This document shows, piece after piece, positions 54,628-64,000 of a DNA stretch of 64,000 bases. Both the position numbers and the translations under genes were made by a program. Each line of letters opens with the position of its first letter. The stretch's first letter is position 1. Under the pieces are notes generated by a model, which was not told where the DNA came from, made no database searches, and saw nothing but the letters and a program-made list of their open reading frames with translations. This DNA comes from Sebastes aleutianus (taxonomy: Eukaryota > Chordata > Actinopteri > Perciformes > Sebastidae): contig CAKAKS010000013.1 of assembly GCA_916700875.1 (NCBI GenBank), positions 10,732,596-10,796,595 on the forward strand, in the 5' to 3' direction.

Positions 54628-54900
54628 ATTGCCAGTTTATTTGGTACATCCAGCTAAAACTAATGCAGTGTAATAAAACAGTCCTGCTATAAATCCTCCC
54701 TTCATGAAGGTTCTAATGTTCAGTTTTTGTTGAGACGGTTTTAGGGCGGTGTTGATTTAACTGATCATTTTGGAGGATGTAGTTTCTGCTGCTGTTGAAC
54801 TGTATTACACAGAGAGGTGTTTGTTATTTAGCCTACCCTCACTGGTATGAATGGAGTGGTCTAAATAATAGAAACTCCTGTCTCTTGCCAAATATCCAGT
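54628..54900. repeat. Disp-5 dispersed repeat, single copy here
   Basis: TTTATTTGGTACATCCAGC, TAATAAAACAGTCCTGC, TTTGGAGGATGTAG and ACACAGAGAGGTGTTTG. Known to me as a frequent fish repeat; only one copy lies in the window. Confidence 0.5.
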
Positions 54901-55139
54901 AGTGTCAGCGAGTTTTCTCGCTCACAAGCACCCTCTCAAACGTTGCTAAATGCGGCTGGTAGCTTCATAACTTGCACACGGTGGGTTGTTTAGCTCAGCA
55001 CACAGCAAAATGAAGCATATCTATATTTTTTTTATATTATTTCTATTTATTGAAATGCTACTATGAGGTGCAGCAGGTGGACGTAATGAATTTTACATAT
55101 GTTGTCAAATATTGTTAAATGGCAGGTCCATTATTTATT

Positions 55140-55235
55140 TATTTTTAGGTTTTTATATCTTGACAGTGGTGTTCCTTATGTATTCAAACTGAACATTCAA
55201 ATTTTGGTCAATGTATGTATGGTTTAGTGTTTGGA
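55140..55235. repeat. Disp-4 dispersed repeat, copy 2
   Basis: TTAGGTTTTTATATC, GACAGTGGTGTTCCTTATG, CTGAACATTCAAATTTTGG and GGTTTAGTGT, as at 36.85 kb. Confidence 0.65.
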
Positions 55236-57214
55236 TAAGCTGGAGAAGCTGAGCATTGTACTGTTGTGTAGATGCCACGTTAGTTCAGATCCAAAAGTCA
55301 CACAATAACACAAACTAACCAATGGAACCATGTTCTGCAAGGTAAAATTACCGTTTTTGTGAATGGAGTCTGGTCTGGTGGAAGAAAGGGCTGTCTGATG
55401 GTGGTGAAGCAGTGAAAACAATCTAAATATAGCATCAATTAAACTGATATAGATTTTTTTTTAGGTGTCTAAAATACATTTTTCTGCTGCTCCCGTCCAC
55501 AGCCGCGATACCTCGCTGTCAGACAGCCCTTTCTAACGGGGAACTGAAGCCGTTATATCACTCTCCTCAAAGCCACCAGACTCCTATCACAAAAATAATA
55601 ATTTGACCCCGCAGAATGCAGGAGTATACATACAACCCCACTTACAACTCCAAACTAACCTTTTCAGCTATTTCCAAACTTAGCACAGCTAACTTTGACT
55701 CAGCTAAAGCTAGCATTCACATTATTCAGAACCTGATTAGCTTACTTTGGTAACCTACATCACTGCTTTTTGCTAATGGCTGAGTGGGTGCTTCCATTTG
55801 AAATGAACGCATATAAGTGTGTTGGGTCCAGCCAACCATTGCAAGCTTGTGTGACTGACCAGTATACACTATGTATTCTGTCTAGTTACATATGTGGTCC
55901 ATTTAACTGCTTTTTGTCCTCCAATCTCCCCATTCCTTCCAGCTCTTATCCTCTTTTACTCTCCTCTCTATTTTCTCCCTTCCTCCCCCCATCTTTAATG
56001 TATCCTCACCCACACTCTGACAACATCGCAGCAAGCGCCACCAGAGACCAACAACTGTCTGGAACCGACTGCAGGTCTCCACTCTGCCTCCCTGGTGCCA
56101 TTGCTACGCCTATTAGCCATGAGCTAATTACCCCAGTGGTACTCCCCGTGGGATCGGCTAGCCCCACACTAAGCTAATTAGCATGCACCTGATGGAACAC
56201 GCATGGCTGGCTGAGCAAGTGGAACTAAGAATGACAGATATGGAAGTAGAGGTAAAACTAGAAAAAGTGGGAAGGAGACAGTACGGCAGAGAAAAAGTTA
56301 CATTAGAATGTGAGCTAATTGGGAGAGGAAACATTGTGCAACATGTTGGGGAATCCCTTAACATCAAGTAAAGGCTTGCAGATTTAGGTGGTTGTCAGCA
56401 TTAACAACCCAGTGGGATCAAGCACCAAATTGGTCGCATAATTCGTGTTTATGCTACATGGGATATTGTGTATTTTTGTTCATTAACCACAGCAGAACCA
56501 AAGCTTTGTATAGCTTGTCATCGGCGTAGCACTGAACTGGGATCTTACACGGGTCATTATGCTGCTAGAGCTCCATGGTGCCACTGCGGTGCAGGAGTGC
56601 TGCAAGAGATAATAAGCAAAGATAGCTTCACTTTTCTGTTGCCACAGAGGAACAGGTCTGTCACTGAGACCCCCCAGTTGTATATACAGTAGATTGCAGA
56701 TGGAGAGGGACACTGTGAAGCAGTTGATGCTCGTGGTCAGTCAATATGGCAATCTATATGGTATCCCTGTGTGTGTATGTGTGTTTGGATATAAAAAGAT
56801 GTTATGTTGAAAAAACGTTGCAAAAGTGTGTGAATAGGCATGTAAATACAGCATGTGTGCTAATAATACGAAAACAGCTTGTTATTTTCTTTGTGTCTCT
56901 TGTCCTTGAGAGCCAAACGTGCACGAGGCAAGTGTTTGCGAGACGTCTCTGCGTGTCTCGGCCTCCACATTGCAGGCGCTGTGTGGTACTCATAGAAATA
57001 CACACAGCATGCACAATGAGGAGGCCTGAACACGCCGTTTCATTGGCGGCACTATACGGGCTAATCAGGGACAAATTAGACCGACCTTCTGGTCAATGAA
57101 ACAAAAAAGAGCAGCCTCAGTGATAGGAAGCAGAGAGGCCACACAACAGTGTACTGCAGGATCTGTTTCCCTGATTACACTGATGTCATAGCTCACATCG
57201 CTCAAAGCCATTTC
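55236..57214. other. Unassigned region
   Basis: No gene recognised. Frames at 55770-56177, 56183-56371 and 56746-57099 (135, 62 and 117 codons) show no known domain. A pair of TAATTA-type cores (GAGCTAATTACC near 56121, AAGCTAATTAGC near 56170) could be regulatory, without further support. Confidence 0.4.
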
Positions 57215-57365
57215 ATGTTTTTATTAGATAGCTGAAAGCAGAGAGATGACAGGAAGTGGAAGAAAGAAAGAGATGGGAAATGATGTGTAACAAAGGTTCT
57301 CAGCTGGACGCGAACTGGGGACATTGTGGTTCATGTTCAGCACCTTGACCCGCCCAACGCACACT
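57215..57365 (-). mobile_element. Degenerate tRNA-derived SINE
   Basis: Follows the same minus-strand order as the 26-kb SINE: TTTTTATTAGATAGC, GAGAGATGACAGGAAG, a purine run, GGGAAATGATG, then GGACGCGAACTGG in the B-box position (complement CCAGTTCGCGTCC) and CACCTTGACCCGCCC. The A box is not clear. Old copy. Confidence 0.5.
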
Positions 57366-57369
57366 GCAG

Positions 57370-57481
57370 ATTTATGCACTGGAAACTATGGTTCCTGATG
57401 CACATTAAAAACTAATGCATACCAGGAAATATGTGATACATACCAAAAGTAGCAAGTGCACATTAGAAACTCTCAATTGCA
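57370..57481. repeat. Degenerate 'gcacactagaaact' repeat, left part
   Basis: Repeated phrases TGCACATTA-AAACT, ATACCA and CAAGTGCACATTAGAAAC. The same style resumes at 58395-58700, separated by about 0.9 kb. Confidence 0.55.
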
Positions 57482-58091
57482 GTTGTTAAGGCTTGAAATC
57501 AGATGCCCTGATCTCCACTAAACCTCCGAAAGCTACCGATAAATGCTACTCAAAAGCCTCAGTTGATCAGTCCCCTCCTGTAGGAGTGGGGGCTGTTCTA
57601 AAGCACATCTGACCCGCAACAGGCCAGCCCCCTCCTATGGGCCTGCAGACGGCCTAAAGCAGTTGAGAGCAAAGAAAGAGGTGAAGGAGCAAAAGAGGGG
57701 AAATGGGAAAAAAGGGATTAATCAAGCAGACAAAAAGAAAGAAGTAATAAATAGATACATAGAAGTCTTCCCTGGCCCAGTTGTCCCGGCCACTCCCAGA
57801 TCCACCCCCACGCCTCGGCCCGCAGGGACCAACCAATGATATCTTTCAAGAGCATCGTAGCTATGTTGTTTATTCATTCACTTATTAATGACTTCCATTT
57901 CTCTCTTCCCATTTACCTTTCATTATCGCTGTGATACCAACCCCTTGTGTTCTATTCTGACACTTATTTATTCACTTATTCTGTCATCTCTCTCTACTAT
58001 ATCCTTCTCACACATGCACATGCGCACACACACACGCGGACACACACAACTTAACACTAGCGTTCTATAATAAGGAAATTGAATCCCTATT

Positions 58092-58141
<50 letters not shown>
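58092..58141. repeat. (TTG)n microsatellite
   Basis: 50 bp, uninterrupted; the 82-codon frame over it has a poly-Val stretch and is an artefact. Confidence 0.97.
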
Positions 58142-58231
58142 ATCTGGATGCTAATGTCTCAAGTCATTGTTGCCACCTCCTTTTCTGACTACTGTGATTC
58201 TAGTTCACTGGCTTGTCCTTTTCTGTATCAG

Positions 58232-58281
58232 GTGTTTGTTTGTTTGTTTGTTTGTTTGTTTGTTTGTTTGTTTGTTTGTTT
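58232..58281. repeat. (TTTG)n microsatellite
   Basis: 50 bp, 12 units. Confidence 0.97.
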
Positions 58282-58394
58282 CTTCATGTCGATCACTTGT
58301 ACTGCTCTATTTGTAGGTTGCTTGTAATGCACTATTTGTTTTCACTTTGCCCATTTGTATTGCACTTTAACTTAAAAAGTAATAAAAAAAAAAA

Positions 58395-58700
58395 GAAACT
58401 ATCAATTGCACACTATAAACTGTGTGGTTTACAACAAAAACTTGCGGTTGCACACTAAAGCTATCAGGTAAATACTATGATCTATGTACTGTACGGTAGA
58501 ACTAGAATCTAGTGTGAATTCAAAGCTAGTATAGTATCTAGTAAGTAATAGAGTAAGTATCTGGTTGCACTGAAAGCTATGTAGGGCGCAGTAAAAACAA
58601 TCTGGTGCAAATCAAAACTATCCAATGTGCACTACAGTCAGGTACACAACAGAAAATATCAGGTGTACCCTCAAAACTTTAAGTGCATTTGTGAAACTTG
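58395..58700. repeat. Degenerate 'gcacactagaaact' repeat, right part
   Basis: Phrases AACTATCAATTGCACAC, TTGCACACTAAAGC, GTGCAAATCAAAACTATCC and GTGCACTACAG recur at irregular 25-40-bp spacing. Confidence 0.5.
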
Positions 58701-58849
58701 GCGTCACACCAAACTAGAAAGAGTCGTACATGGCAACCTGATCTCATATGAAGGCATATAAATAGTACGACATTTTAAGGACTCTCCACGTGTCAAGATA
58801 ACACATTTTAGGCTTTTTGCGTGTCATTTAACACCACAACTTTACCATG

Positions 58850-59330
58850 AAACGGTCACTGGTATGTTTAGGTAACAAAACTACCATAACGATCACAGTT
58901 AGGTTTAGGTAAGGAAAACGTTTAGTTAGGTTTAGGAAAAACATCATGGTTGAGTTTAAAATAAGTACATAAACTAAGTAAAATACGTAAATAATGTAAC
59001 ATAAGTACGGACAACACGTCACAAACATAACTCCAAAATAACTCAACAACACTTTGGGACACGAACACCGGTTTCGAACACTGGTCTCCTTGTTGAATGT
59101 CCTGGGTTTGTTGGACATGTCGGCTTTGTTTAGGCAACAAAAACACTTAGTTAGGTTTTGGAAAAACATCCTGGTTGGGTTTATACTAATAAGTATGCAA
59201 ACTATGTAGATACATACGTATAGGTATGGAAAACACGTCACAAATGTAACTTCAAAATAACTCAACACTTTGGGATACGAACACCGGTCTCCTGGTTGAA
59301 AGTTCTGTGTTTGTTGGACCATGCATTGCA
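58850..59330 (+). repeat. Disp-2, two tandem copies
   Basis: Copy 1 starts at about 58868 (GTTTAGGTAACAAAACTACC) and copy 2 at about 59129 (TTTAGGCAACAAAAAC). Both run through GTTAGGTTT(A/T)GG, AAAAACATC(A/C)TGGTT, a TACGTA stretch, ACACGTCACAAA, CAAAATAACTCAAC and CTTTGGGA(C/T)ACGAACACCGG to TCCT and GTTTGTTGGAC. The best-preserved reference copies of this family here. Confidence 0.85.
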
Positions 59331-60188
59331 GTCAGTACAGACTACATGGTGTACATATGACACACGAAAAGCAACAAAGGTGTTGTTATTGCACACAAAA
59401 TAACTTACAAATTACCATGTCATTCATACGCCATTTGGTGAGACTGGGCTGTACATGTAGCCTCTCAGACTTGGAACTATTGTTAGCAAGAAGTGTAGAA
59501 AGTGCAGTAAGAAGCGCTCAGTGCTCTCTCCACTGGCTTCAACTTTTATGATAAAAAATGAGCCAACAAAAAGGACACGAGTTACGCTGTACTTATTATT
59601 TTAATAAGGCCAGCGACAATAGCCTCTCATATAGCCTTTAATGAGCTGCATGTCCCAGGATGGGAGCCTGGACTCAGATATGTTGAGCCCTGAGGATCTA
59701 CATTGCCTAATGACCTCTGCATGCTCCTTAATGTGTACAGATGTTGCAATTGCAAACAATAACTTTGCATTCGCCTGAAATGAATACTGGATTCACTGTA
59801 TAAGCTGTCCTCAATGCATCCTTCTTGATTTCATCCTGCAGATACTTAAGTTTGTTCTTCCCTTCTGGTGTTCAATAAAGACTTACTGGATCTTAAAATG
59901 GAACAAACATGCAGCATAAGTTCAGAAAAAATGGGTTAGACATGAAAAATATTATATTTAATACTCAATAACTAATAAGAAACGTTTAAGAGTGATATAT
60001 ATTTTTAGGTTATATTTTCTTGGGAGTTGGTTTAAAAAGTTAAAAAATATAAAAAAATGCAATTAGTTTCAAGGTTTGCATATAACACATATGATAGCAC
60101 ATTTCAGATTATGGATGGGAAACAATAATGCACATTTATCCATAAAACTTGCTTCTTTTGTTGACGCTTCTGTGGTCAACACTGTCCC
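59331..60188. other. Unassigned sequence
   Basis: Nothing recognised. Non-repetitive part at about 59590-59800. Confidence 0.4.
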
Positions 60189-60310
60189 TTAAAGGGTCAC
60201 TTTGGGATTTTTCAACCTGGACACTATTTACCATGTTTTTTTGTCTAACTGACTAATAATGAAAACAATTCCTGAAATTGGTCCAGTATTGAGGGATAGC
60301 TCAGAAAGTT
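60189..60310 (+). mobile_element. TTAA-D, solo left arm
   Basis: TTAA-AGGGTCACTTTGGG, then TTTTTCAACCTGGACAC, GTCTAACTGACTAATAATG and GAAATTGGTCCAGTATTGAG. It matches the arm of the complete copy at 60644. The rest of the element is absent. Confidence 0.75.
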
Positions 60311-60643
60311 TGCTATAATAACTGCCTCTTCAGCACCATGGACAGTGCCATGGATTTATCAATAAACAAGATCGTTTTTGAGTATGTGACATATTGCATT
60401 GTCAGAAGTAAGCTGGATACTAATTCCGTTTTATAGTGGGAACGTTTAAGTGCACTGTAAAGCATACATTTCATACTCAAAAGGCACTGAAATAAAAACG
60501 CGGACATTGTATATACTAATTATACTATATGATATTGTAATTATACTAATAAGCATCTCAAGCTTAGTAAATAGCACTAACTTTACAAAAACAAGCAACA
60601 AAGAGGACCAAGAATAGACCCTTGTGGGACACCTAAACAAACT
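60311..60643. other. Unassigned sequence
   Basis: Nothing recognised. Confidence 0.4.
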
Positions 60644-61380
60644 TTAAAGGGGAACTTCTGTATTTTTCAACCTGGACCCTCTTTCCACGTGTTTTTGTGT
60701 CTAACTGACTAATAGTGACAACAATTTCTGAAATTGGTACAGTATTGAGCGAGAGCGCTGTAGACGGCAGCTGCTCACAGGCAGCAATATGGTGCTATTG
60801 GGGTAAGCGGGCACCGTCATTCCCGTCCACTAAAAATGTTTGTTTTTGCCATGGCTCTGATTGTTGTTATGAGTGTCTTGCATTATTGAAAGAGTCTCGC
60901 TCAAGGAGAAGTCTGGTTCTAAAATCTGGCGAGGTTGCGTGTTACCGGAAGACAACAGTGGAATAGTCGAATACATCCTTGGTAGAAACGCGAGTGGCAG
61001 CCCAGCAGAGTTTGTAGTGTTGGAGTACAGAAGACAATTTCTAATGTCGTGGCTGAATATTTATGATTTCGACAACGTGGATGACGGACTTGGTCACAAT
61101 TGACAAACAGACCTGATTGAGAGAAAGGTAAGAAATTTCGAATTACTTAGACTTCTAAAAACAATCCGAGCCTGTCGGTGGCAACAACAAGAACTTTTAG
61201 TGGACGTAATGTGATATTTACGCTGCTCACTTGCCCTTGCAGCTTGTTTAGTGGCTGACGGTTACAGCGCCCTCCCACAATACTGGACCAGTTTCAGAAA
61301 TTGTGGTTGCCGTTAGTCACTCAGACACAAACACGTTGGAAAAAGGGTCCACGTTGAAAAATAATGACGTTACCCTTTAA
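60644..61380 (+). mobile_element. TTAA-D, complete copy with ~110-bp inverted termini
   Basis: Left TTAA-AGGGGAACTTCTG, right ATGACGTTACCCT-TTAA. The inverted arms extend about 110 bp each: left GACTAATAGTGACAAC and TTTCTGAAATTGGTACAG against right CTGGACCAGTTTCAGAAA and GGTTGCCGTTAGTCACT. The 83- and 76-codon interior frames (60715-60966, 60873-61103) have no transposase motif. Confidence 0.88.
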
Positions 61381-61784
61381 TCATGTAAGTCAACCTACAG
61401 TTTATACAGTCAATTTTACCACTCAGAAATGTATATAAATGTACACGTGCGCCCTCTTGCCACGAGCACCACCCACGTCCCAGTTCCCCACTAACAACCT
61501 GTGACAGGTAGAGAGACACTAATAGGAGAGAAAAGAAAAGGAATGTTCCCTTTATCCTGACAGCCAAGGACAGGGCGTCCTTGTTACAACTTCCATTGGT
61601 CCTTCTCATTTCCTATCTGTAATGGTTAAGATCCTGATAATGAAACAGTTTAGACAGTATAGGAGAATAGGGTGTAAGGAAATACAGTTAGACCAAAGGA
61701 GACTGTATACTGTGCAGGAATTATTAAAGGAAGGCATATTTTCTCATGTCTACATACTGTATTTGAAATATTTTAGACATTGTT
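61381..61784. other. Unassigned sequence
   Basis: Nothing recognised. Confidence 0.4.
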
Positions 61785-62515
61785 TGATTTATGAACTCGG
61801 TAAACATTGTAAACATGAGTTTATGGTCTCAATCGCTAGTTTCAAGTCTTCTTCAATACAGCTTGATGTTCATTTAGTAAATTATGGTCCCATTTAGAGT
61901 CAGATAGACCATAGAGCAGGGGATGCTTTAGAGCTGCAACTATTAATTGTTTAATCAATTAATTGTCAACTATTGAATTAATTAGCAACTATTCTGATAA
62001 TCGATTAATTGATTTGAATAATTTCTTAAGAAAAAAAACCCTCTAAATTCTGTGCTTCCAGCTTCTTAAATGTGAATATTTTCTGGTTTCTTTCCTCCTC
62101 TATTGCAGTAAACTGAATATCTTTGAGTTGTGGACAAAACAAGACATTCTAGGACGTCATCCTGGGAAACACTGATCCACATTTTTCACCATTTTCTGAC
62201 ATTTTATAGACCAAACAACTAATCGATTAATCAATAAAATAATCAACAGATTAATCGACAATGAAAATAATGGTTAGTTTCAGCTCTAGTATGTTACCTT
62301 ATGATTGACCACGGCGTTGTCCGGTCTTTGAGTTGTCCGTGTTTTTGTGTGTTTTCGCTTCATCAAAGTTAATTGTAACATTTTCCTTGTCTAAAAATGT
62401 CTTATTCAACGTTTGATTGTATAGCTCCACCCTCTTGTGTCACTTCTGGTTCCAAGATGCTAAAGGCCAAAAAAAAAAAAAAAAAGATTCTCGAGACTCA
62501 AGGCTTCAAACGGAC
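61785..62515 (-). repeat. Disp-1, minus copy split by hAT-D
   Basis: Left part about 61785-61930 (CATGAGTTTATGGTCTCAAT, GATGTTCATTTAGTAAATTA, AGTCAGATAGACCATA). Right part about 62292-62515 (CATCAAAGTTAATTGTAAC, AAAAATGTCTTATTCAACG, TTGTGTCACTTCTGGTTCC, ACTCAAGGCTTCAAACGG). Both are reverse complements of consecutive parts of 635-1015. An A17 run lies at about 62468-62484. Confidence 0.85.
61931..62291 (+). mobile_element. hAT-D, nested in Disp-1
   Basis: Left TTAGAGCTGCAAC, right GGTTAGTTTCAGCTCTA. The interior matches the 34.8-kb copy (CCAGCTTCTTAAATGTGAAT, GAGTTGTGGACAAAACAAG). The flanks GGATGCTT and GTATGTTA are too decayed to prove the duplication. Confidence 0.85.
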
Positions 62516-62593
62516 AGCAAAGAAAGTATTGGCAAGAAGTGAAAGTCAAGAATTCGTTCAATTGCAACATCAGCGCCCAGCATGTCTTTGAAC

Positions 62594-62742
62594 AGTGGGA
62601 GGAAACCTGAGCACCCGGAGAAAACCCACACTAACACGGGGAGAACATGTTAACTCCACACAGAAGCTGGGTTTGAACCCACGCCCCTCTTGCTGTGAGG
62701 TGACAGTGCTAACCACTGCACCACCATCGTGCAGCCTCACAG
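62594..62742 (-). mobile_element. SINE-like unit with tRNA-type promoter boxes
   Basis: On the minus strand: TGGTGCAGTGG (A-box-like, plus 62713-62723), GTTAGCACTGTCACCTCAC, GGGTTCAAACCC (B-box-like, plus 62669-62680), GTGTGGAGTTAACATGTTC, TCTCCCCGTGTTAGTGTGG and GTTTCCTCCCAC. A very common fish repeat that I take to be a tRNA-derived SINE, 3' truncated. No target duplication was found. Confidence 0.7.
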
Positions 62743-63962
62743 TACCGACACATCTATATTGTGTCCACACTTTATAAAAGCAATCAAACGTTGCAACAGT
62801 GAACATGTTGCTCCCTACAAACGCTGTATTACCCCCATGGGCCTACCTGTAAACACACAGCACTCTTTGCTCTTTATTGGTTGAGAGACTAACTGAGCTG
62901 CAGGACATACCCAGTGGACCTTCTCAAATGAATTTGGCTGACAGGTTATTAATATGCTTGACATGGATTATATTACTGAAGTGGGAAGAGGATACTGAGT
63001 CTATATTTAGGTGCCAGAGTCTCTCTCTCTTGCTATCTATGGGGTTATGTTTGTGTCTCAATTTTGAGAACAATGGGACATTTTGAAAAAAGATGTTCTT
63101 CAAGTGCATGAATTATATATTATGTTTTTGCATTGTAATAATTCTTCAACAAAATCTAACTTGCCAAAATTGCTTGCCCTTGCCTTCACATCTCATTGGT
63201 CCAATCAGAGCATCGGTTTCTGAAGCTTTCTCTCATTGATAAACTTGCTTGTTCACACTGTCTTTCTGCCGCTCATCTCACAGTCGCCCTTTACCCTCCC
63301 AGCTTCTCCTTCCACCCGATGACTCAAACATCCTAGGCGCTTTCCTGCACAGCGCGCCCGCCAAGGTTCTGCTCCAGACTAAGATCGTGTGGGCGAGGGA
63401 GCCTGAGTCAGCATCAAAACTGTGCTCACAAAATCAGTTTGCATCCTATACAAAGCCTGGCAAAGACTTTTCTGTCTCTATCTACAACGAACCCCCCCTC
63501 GGCCCAATCAGTGTAATTCTGAAAATTCTGCAAGTTTAGTCCAAAAAAAAGACACTGAATGAATAAACAAAAGAGCAGATGAATGAAGAAAAGAAGCATA
63601 TAGAGCAATCCCTTGGATCATTAGTGTTTTGTAGAAGCCTCAAAAGAGCTTTATCAGAAAAAAGGAAAGATGCTCTGTTCACTTCATTTCCATAACAACC
63701 AACTGCTACTGCCAACAAAGAGTACTTGTGTCCAACTCTCAAACACTCCCACAGCACAGCCAGTAAGCTACTTTTCATGATCAGAATAGCAAGAGCTGCC
63801 AACTGTTCCATCACTGCTCTATGCATTTTCATTCTGGTGTTTTTAGCCACGATGGCAGCATGGTTACCTTCAACACATTCTCACCCCCAACTCGTCAAAT
63901 ACCGCCGCTCGGTCAGTGACCCTCGGCATCGGATACCGACGCTCTAGGTATCCCTCTAGCAT
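62743..63962. other. Unassigned region
   Basis: No gene recognised. Frames at 63249-63539 (96 codons) and 63536-63850 (104 codons) have no domain I know. Confidence 0.4.
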
Positions 63963-64000
63963 TTAGGCAACACAACCACTTAGTCAGGTTTAGGAAACGG
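63963..64000 (+). repeat. Disp-2, start of a copy cut by the window end
   Basis: TTTAGGCAACACAACCAC, TTAGTCAGGTTTAGGAAACG: the same start as the 59.13-kb copy. Confidence 0.75.

Larger units (their letters stand above)
57482..58394 (+). mobile_element. Possible poly(A)-ended retroposed insertion
   Basis: Ends in AAAGTAATAAAAAAAAAAAA. It is bracketed by GAAACTCTCAATTGCA (57466-57481) and GAAACTATCAATTGCA (58395-58410), 15 of 16 identical, like a retroposition target duplication. The interior has (TTG)n and (TTTG)n tracts and no recognised coding or LINE sequence. The flanks belong to a degenerate repeat of similar motifs, so the duplication may be coincidental. Confidence 0.4.

Noticed and set aside
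63249..63539. 96-codon plus frame as an exon
   Set aside because: Non-repetitive composition made me look twice, but no motif, no acceptor/donor pair and no recognisable protein.

Overview
Eukaryotic DNA, almost certainly a ray-finned fish and probably a percomorph teleost. The evidence is long (GT)n/(CA)n tracts, a tRNA-derived SINE with a target-site duplication, L1-type LINE remnants, a vertebrate-type 28S rDNA fragment, and many short non-autonomous DNA transposons of kinds common in percomorph genomes. The species-group call rests on recognising repeat types, not on a search. I find no intact protein-coding gene, functional RNA gene, CRISPR array or operon. Open frames of 60-199 codons are explained by microsatellites, minisatellites or repeats, or have no recognisable domain. 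The window reads as intergenic or intronic DNA made largely of nested repeats.

Family labels used here are mine. TTAA-A to TTAA-E are elements flanked by TTAA (piggyBac-like target choice). hAT-A to hAT-H have TAGGG/TAGAG/CAGTG/CAGGG-type ends and, where both ends are present, usually 8-bp flanking duplications. Disp-1 to Disp-5 are other dispersed repeats present at least twice here or known to me as common in fish.

Layout. 1-7584: Disp-1, TTAA-A (2223-3757), a Disp-2 piece, TTAA-B (4823-5601) and a possible conserved non-coding block near 6.6 kb. 7585-14912: the most striking region, a 6.4-kb head-to-tail array of a 1.3-1.5-kb unit. Some units carry a leader of 1-3 copies of a ~58-bp sequence with a strong hairpin. 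The array is bracketed by hAT-A fragments in inverted orientation that share 113-bp arms. 14913-20500: mostly unassigned, then TTAA-C and hAT-A side by side. 20.2-22.7 kb: microsatellites, a decamer minisatellite with higher-order structure, and an L1 fragment joined to a LINE-like tail and a 28S rDNA fragment. 23.4-29.2 kb: TTAA-B, hAT-D, a SINE, and hAT-C carrying TTAA-C. 29.7-35.2 kb: (CA)n tracts, a MITE inside CA repeats, hAT-B inside TTAA-E, hAT-F, a 10-bp minisatellite and hAT-D. 35.2-48.3 kb: hAT-B, hAT-G, TTAA-B, hAT-E and Disp-2 pieces. 48-64 kb: a composite hAT-C with a 30-bp minisatellite (52738-54338), a poly(A)-ended insertion, a Disp-2 tandem pair, TTAA-D, Disp-1 split by hAT-D, and a second SINE-like unit.

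There is no gene network to describe. What can be read is an insertion history: which element sits in which, in one case with the empty site available in the same window. The best candidate for something undescribed is the hairpin-leader array at 7952-14345. It has an internally duplicated body, short inverted motifs at both ends and a terminal hairpin. All coordinates and identities were judged by eye.
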